From an uncultured Collinsella sp. (lineage in GTDB: Bacteria; Actinomycetota; Coriobacteriia; Coriobacteriales; Coriobacteriaceae): a DNA stretch of 7,891 nt. Positions 5,882 to 7,891 of the stretch are shown in pieces. Below the pieces are notes generated by a model. That model made no database searches. It saw only the letters and a list, made by a program, of their open reading frames with translations, and was not told the DNA's origin. The stretch covers positions 1 to 7,891 of the forward strand of contig CAUBOH010000036.1 of NCBI GenBank assembly GCA_958437495.1, given 5' to 3'. The position numbers and the translations under genes were made by a program. Every line of letters starts with the position of its first letter. The first letter of the stretch is position 1.

Positions 5882-5909
5882 CTTGTATTTCGCCCGGACT
5901 ACCTGACAA
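5882..5909 (-). promoter_or_regulatory. Candidate promoter upstream of rplC (proximal)
   Basis: TTGTCA (5904-5909; five of six matches to TTGACA) is separated by 16 nt from TACAAG (5882-5887; four of six matches to TATAAT). Transcription would start near 5875, giving a leader of about 90 nt that contains the alternative helices before rplC. The match is only fair and no experimental support exists, so treat as a candidate. Confidence 0.3.
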
Positions 5910-5969
5910 CCCTATTAAGCAGGCATTTTGTCCAGCCAGAATACTCCCCTGGTTACACACAGTTGTTTA

Positions 5970-5995
5970 GTATACACGGCTGCGGGCGTATCCAT
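5970..5995 (-). repeat. 26-nt intergenic element, copy B (upstream of rplC)
   Basis: This is the second copy of the element at 4105-4130: same orientation, 23 of 26 identical. The three differences are two in the hairpin loop and one in the stem, where the minus-strand RNA keeps a G-U pair (AUACG with CGUGU). It lies 184 nt before the rplC start. A TATACT-like box overlaps its end, but no -35 is found at standard spacing; the TGGATA inside the element is only 14 nt away. Confidence 0.6.
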
Positions 5996-6005
5996 CGAGA
6001 TTCAT

Positions 6006-6034
6006 ATTTCACTCACATTGTTTACGCAGGTAAA
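6006..6034 (-). promoter_or_regulatory. Candidate promoter upstream of rplC (distal)
   Basis: TTTACC (6029-6034) and TGAAAT (6006-6011) are spaced 17 nt and each match four of six consensus bases. The -35 overlaps a small inverted repeat TTTAC-CTGC-GTAAA (6021-6034) that could be an operator. A start near 6000 would place the 26-nt element at the very 5' end of the transcript. The support is weak. Confidence 0.25.
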
Positions 6035-6103
6035 GTGCGTGGAGTCGCCTGGGCTTGGCAGAGGGGCGGCGAAATATATTAAGTTTGCTGCTCTACAGTC
6101 CTG

Positions 6104-6140
6104 CGCAAGACGGAAAGCACATTAAGTGCTTTCCTTTGCG
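6104..6140. repeat. Strong inverted repeat between the phosphatase gene and rplC
   Basis: A perfect 9-bp stem, GGAAAGCAC (6112-6120) with GTGCTTTCC (6126-6134), has a 5-nt loop. It is extended across a 3x1 internal loop by CGCAA (6104-6108) with TTGCG (6136-6140). It lies about 100 nt after the phosphatase stop. On the minus strand GTCTTGCG follows, with no proper T-tract, so a terminator is only possible. A regulator operator or transcript-stabilising hairpin are alternatives. The flanking sequence (5786-6238) holds no convincing gene. Confidence 0.5.
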
Positions 6141-6238
6141 TGCGGAACTCGCGACAACCTTAATATGTCTCAGGCCCGCCCCCTCCGCCGCACACTGGGA
6201 ACGCCACGTTGATGTCTGCTTAACTCTGCTCGCTCAGG

Positions 6239-6865
6239 CTAATGACTTTGTTGGGGGTCCACTATTTGCTGAAGAGTGAACTTGCACTGGGGCCTATCGC
6301 TCTTTCCTTGCAAATCTTCCTCGTCAAAATTGAAGATCATGATGGCGCAGTTGGGGAGTTTTGTTGGGAGCTCGTAGCCCTCTGGGGCTGCAGCCTTGAT
6401 GAATTGGCGGCTGGCGCTGCCGTGGCTTACTGCTAGGAGGGTTTCGATGCCCTCGGCGCCCATGAGATTGGTGAGGGTACCGACCATGCGTTCTTGCAGC
6501 GCGCGGCTTCCTTCTCCTCCGAAGGGGACCAGGTCCTCGCCCGGGTCCCAAACGTCGGTGGGCAGGGCGTCGTGGGGGCCTTCTTCGAAGGAGCCGTAGC
6601 AGCGCTCGATGATGCCTTCGCAGGGCTCGACTGCTGCATCCGGACCGAGGAGTTCGGTTGCGACGAGACTTGCCGTGTCCATGGCTCGGCCTAAGGGCGA
6701 TGAGACCACTTTGTCGGGGACAACGTCGTGGCCCTTGAGCCATGCGGCCGCCATTCCCGCTTGTTTGCGGCCCAGGTCGGTCAGCGGTGAATCACAGCGG
6801 CCCTGGACCAGCTTTTTGACGTTGAACTCCGTCTGACCGTGGCGGAGTAGGTATAGGCGCTTCAT
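6239..6865 (-). CDS. Histidine phosphatase family protein (phosphoglycerate mutase-like)
   Basis: This is a cytoplasmic member of the histidine phosphatase superfamily (branch 1), in which a phospho-histidine intermediate removes or transfers phosphate. The 208-residue product starts MKRLYLLRHGQTEFN, with the RHG motif and nucleophile His9. The other family catalytic residues are visible: Arg60 in SSPLGRAMDTA, Glu87 in IIERCYGSFEE and His148 in VSHGS. The ATG follows AGGGGAG about 6 nt upstream, and the stop is TAG. It lies 39 nt after the efflux gene and is probably co-transcribed with it. The substrate cannot be read from sequence: family members act on sugar phosphates, cobalamin precursors and others. 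It lacks the length and context of the glycolytic enzyme (GpmA, about 230-250 residues). Confidence 0.93.
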   Translation of the reverse strand: MKRLYLLRHGQTEFNVKKLVQGRCDSPLTDLGRKQAGMAAAWLKGHDVVPDKVVSSPLGRAMDTASLVATELLGPDAAVEPCEGIIERCYGSFEEGPHDALPTDVWDPGEDLVPFGGEGSRALQERMVGTLTNLMGAEGIETLLAVSHGSASRQFIKAAAPEGYELPTKLPNCAIMIFNFDEEDLQGKSDRPQCKFTLQQIVDPQQSH

Positions 6866-6904
6866 GCTCTCCCCTTCTGCTTCAGTTAGCTTGCGGGCGC
6901 AGCC

Positions 6905-7891
6905 CTACTCGTGGGTATGCCCTACGTAGTCTTCGTCGATCGTGATCTTGGCGACCGACTTGGGATATTCCGATTCGACCCGTTTCGCCAACGCGCGCTT
7001 TAAGTCTTCGGCACTCATCTGCAGATCCGAGGGACGCACGCAGTCAAAGATCACGTTGGTGTGCGTGGGGCCCGGCACACAGCGCAGGTCATGAATCGAG
7101 AGGCGGCTATCAATCTCCTGGGCCATGGCGTGAATGCGCAAGCGCATGCTCGCCACCTTGGGGTCATCGGTCACGATGGGATCGTAGTGAAGCGTAACAA
7201 TCATGCCATCTTCGTCCCTAAACGACTGTTCGATGTTATCGAGCGTGTCGTGACTTTCCAGCGGGCTAGCCTCGGCTGCCATCTCGGCGTGAGCGCTTGC
7301 GAACTTCCTGCCCGGGCCGTAGTCGTGAACCATCAAATCGTGAACGCCCAAAACGCCGGGATAGCTCATGATCTTGTCTCGAATGTGCTTGACCAGCTTA
7401 GGATCGGGCGCCTGGCCCAAAAGCGGGCTCACCGTATCCTGGATGAGTTCAAAACCGCTCCAGCCAATATAGGCGCCAACGGCAAGGCCGACCCATGCGT
7501 CAAGATTGATGTGCGTCACCTGCGAAACAATTGCGCACGCTAACACGGCGCCTGTGGCAAGAACATCGTTCTTGGAATCCTGCGCGGTCGCATGCAGCGT
7601 CTCGGACTCAATGCAATCGCCGAGCTTTTGGTTGAGGGCCGCCATCCACAGCTTTACGACCATCGAAAGCGCTAGAACCGCCACCAGAGCAAGCGAGAAC
7701 TCGACAGGCTCGGGGTTGATAATTCGCTCCACCGACGACTTCACCAGCTCAACGCCGATGAGCAGCACGAGTGCCGCCACGACCAATCCCGAGAGATACT
7801 CGTAACGACCGTGGCCGTAAGGATGCTCGGGGTCGGCCGGCTTGCTCGCCAGCTTAAAGCCCAGCACGCTCACGATATTCGAGCTGGCATC
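6905..7891 (-). CDS. Cation diffusion facilitator transporter, probably Mn2+ efflux (N-terminus outside window)
   Basis: CDF proteins are proton-driven antiporters that expel divalent metals across the cytoplasmic membrane. The visible 328 residues begin inside TM2 with DASSNIVSVLGFKLASKPAD, followed by the HPYGHGRYEY loop (23-32). TM3 to TM6 are hydrophobic stretches at roughly 33-50, 65-86, 110-127 and 130-150. TM5 carries DSKND (D105, D109), the DxxxD form linked to manganese CDFs rather than the HxxxD of zinc CDFs. Asp1 is likely the TM2 ligand. The cytoplasmic part has two related segments, HDLMVHDYGPGR (184-195) and IHDLRCVPGPTHTN (266-279), giving a long tail ending in GHTHE. The start lies beyond the window. 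Family assignment is firm; metal preference is inferred. Confidence 0.93.
   Translation of the reverse strand, partial: DASSNIVSVLGFKLASKPADPEHPYGHGRYEYLSGLVVAALVLLIGVELVKSSVERIINPEPVEFSLALVAVLALSMVVKLWMAALNQKLGDCIESETLHATAQDSKNDVLATGAVLACAIVSQVTHINLDAWVGLAVGAYIGWSGFELIQDTVSPLLGQAPDPKLVKHIRDKIMSYPGVLGVHDLMVHDYGPGRKFASAHAEMAAEASPLESHDTLDNIEQSFRDEDGMIVTLHYDPIVTDDPKVASMRLRIHAMAQEIDSRLSIHDLRCVPGPTHTNVIFDCVRPSDLQMSAEDLKRALAKRVESEYPKSVAKITIDEDYVGHTHE

Noticed and set aside
5724..6125. Small open frames in the gap before rplC, considered as rpsJ or a leader peptide
   Set aside because: None resembles S10, and none has a convincing ribosome-binding site or codon use like the neighbouring genes. The minus-strand 78-codon frame runs into rplC out of frame.
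1..7891. CRISPR array, insertion sequence, prophage or defence genes
   Set aside because: No spaced repeats, transposase, integrase, terminal inverted repeats or nuclease-like products are seen. The window is core ribosomal genes plus two housekeeping-type genes.

Overview
The window is the S10/spc ribosomal-protein gene cluster of a high-GC Gram-positive bacterium. Every gene I can support is on the minus strand. The gene order, the moderately high GC, the four-cysteine L24, and the companion histidine phosphatase and cation-efflux genes fit Actinobacteria. My best guess is a Coriobacteriia member such as Collinsella, but this is inferred from sequence style and not from any search.

In transcription order (right to left) there is first a truncated cation diffusion facilitator (6905-7891) and, 39 nt later, a histidine phosphatase (6239-6865). 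Then comes a 453-nt gene-free region (5786-6238) holding a strong inverted repeat, weak promoter candidates and a structured leader. The ribosomal array follows: rplC-rplD-rplW-rplB-rpsS-rplV-rpsC-rplP-rpmC-rpsQ-rplN-rplX (L3, L4, L23, L2, S19, L22, S3, L16, L29, S17, L14, L24). L24 runs off the left end of the window.

The array is otherwise tightly packed. Junctions run from 1-nt stop/start overlaps (rpsC/rplP, rplP/rpmC) to 46 nt. Two gaps are clear exceptions: 179 nt between rplW and rplB, and 118 nt between rpsQ and rplN. Both are rich in inverted repeats. The second lies where Escherichia coli separates its S10 and spc operons. rpsJ (S10), normally just before rplC, is absent.

The coding content is ordinary core translation machinery plus two accessory genes, and I see no novel protein system. 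The items worth a second look are non-coding: a 26-nt element with 23 identities, present in the same orientation upstream of rplC and upstream of rplB; structured intergenic regions that may be cis-regulatory RNAs; and a possible alternative pairing around the rplC start. Two protein observations are minor: an Ala/Glu-rich tail on L16, and a DxxxD metal motif suggesting manganese in the efflux protein.
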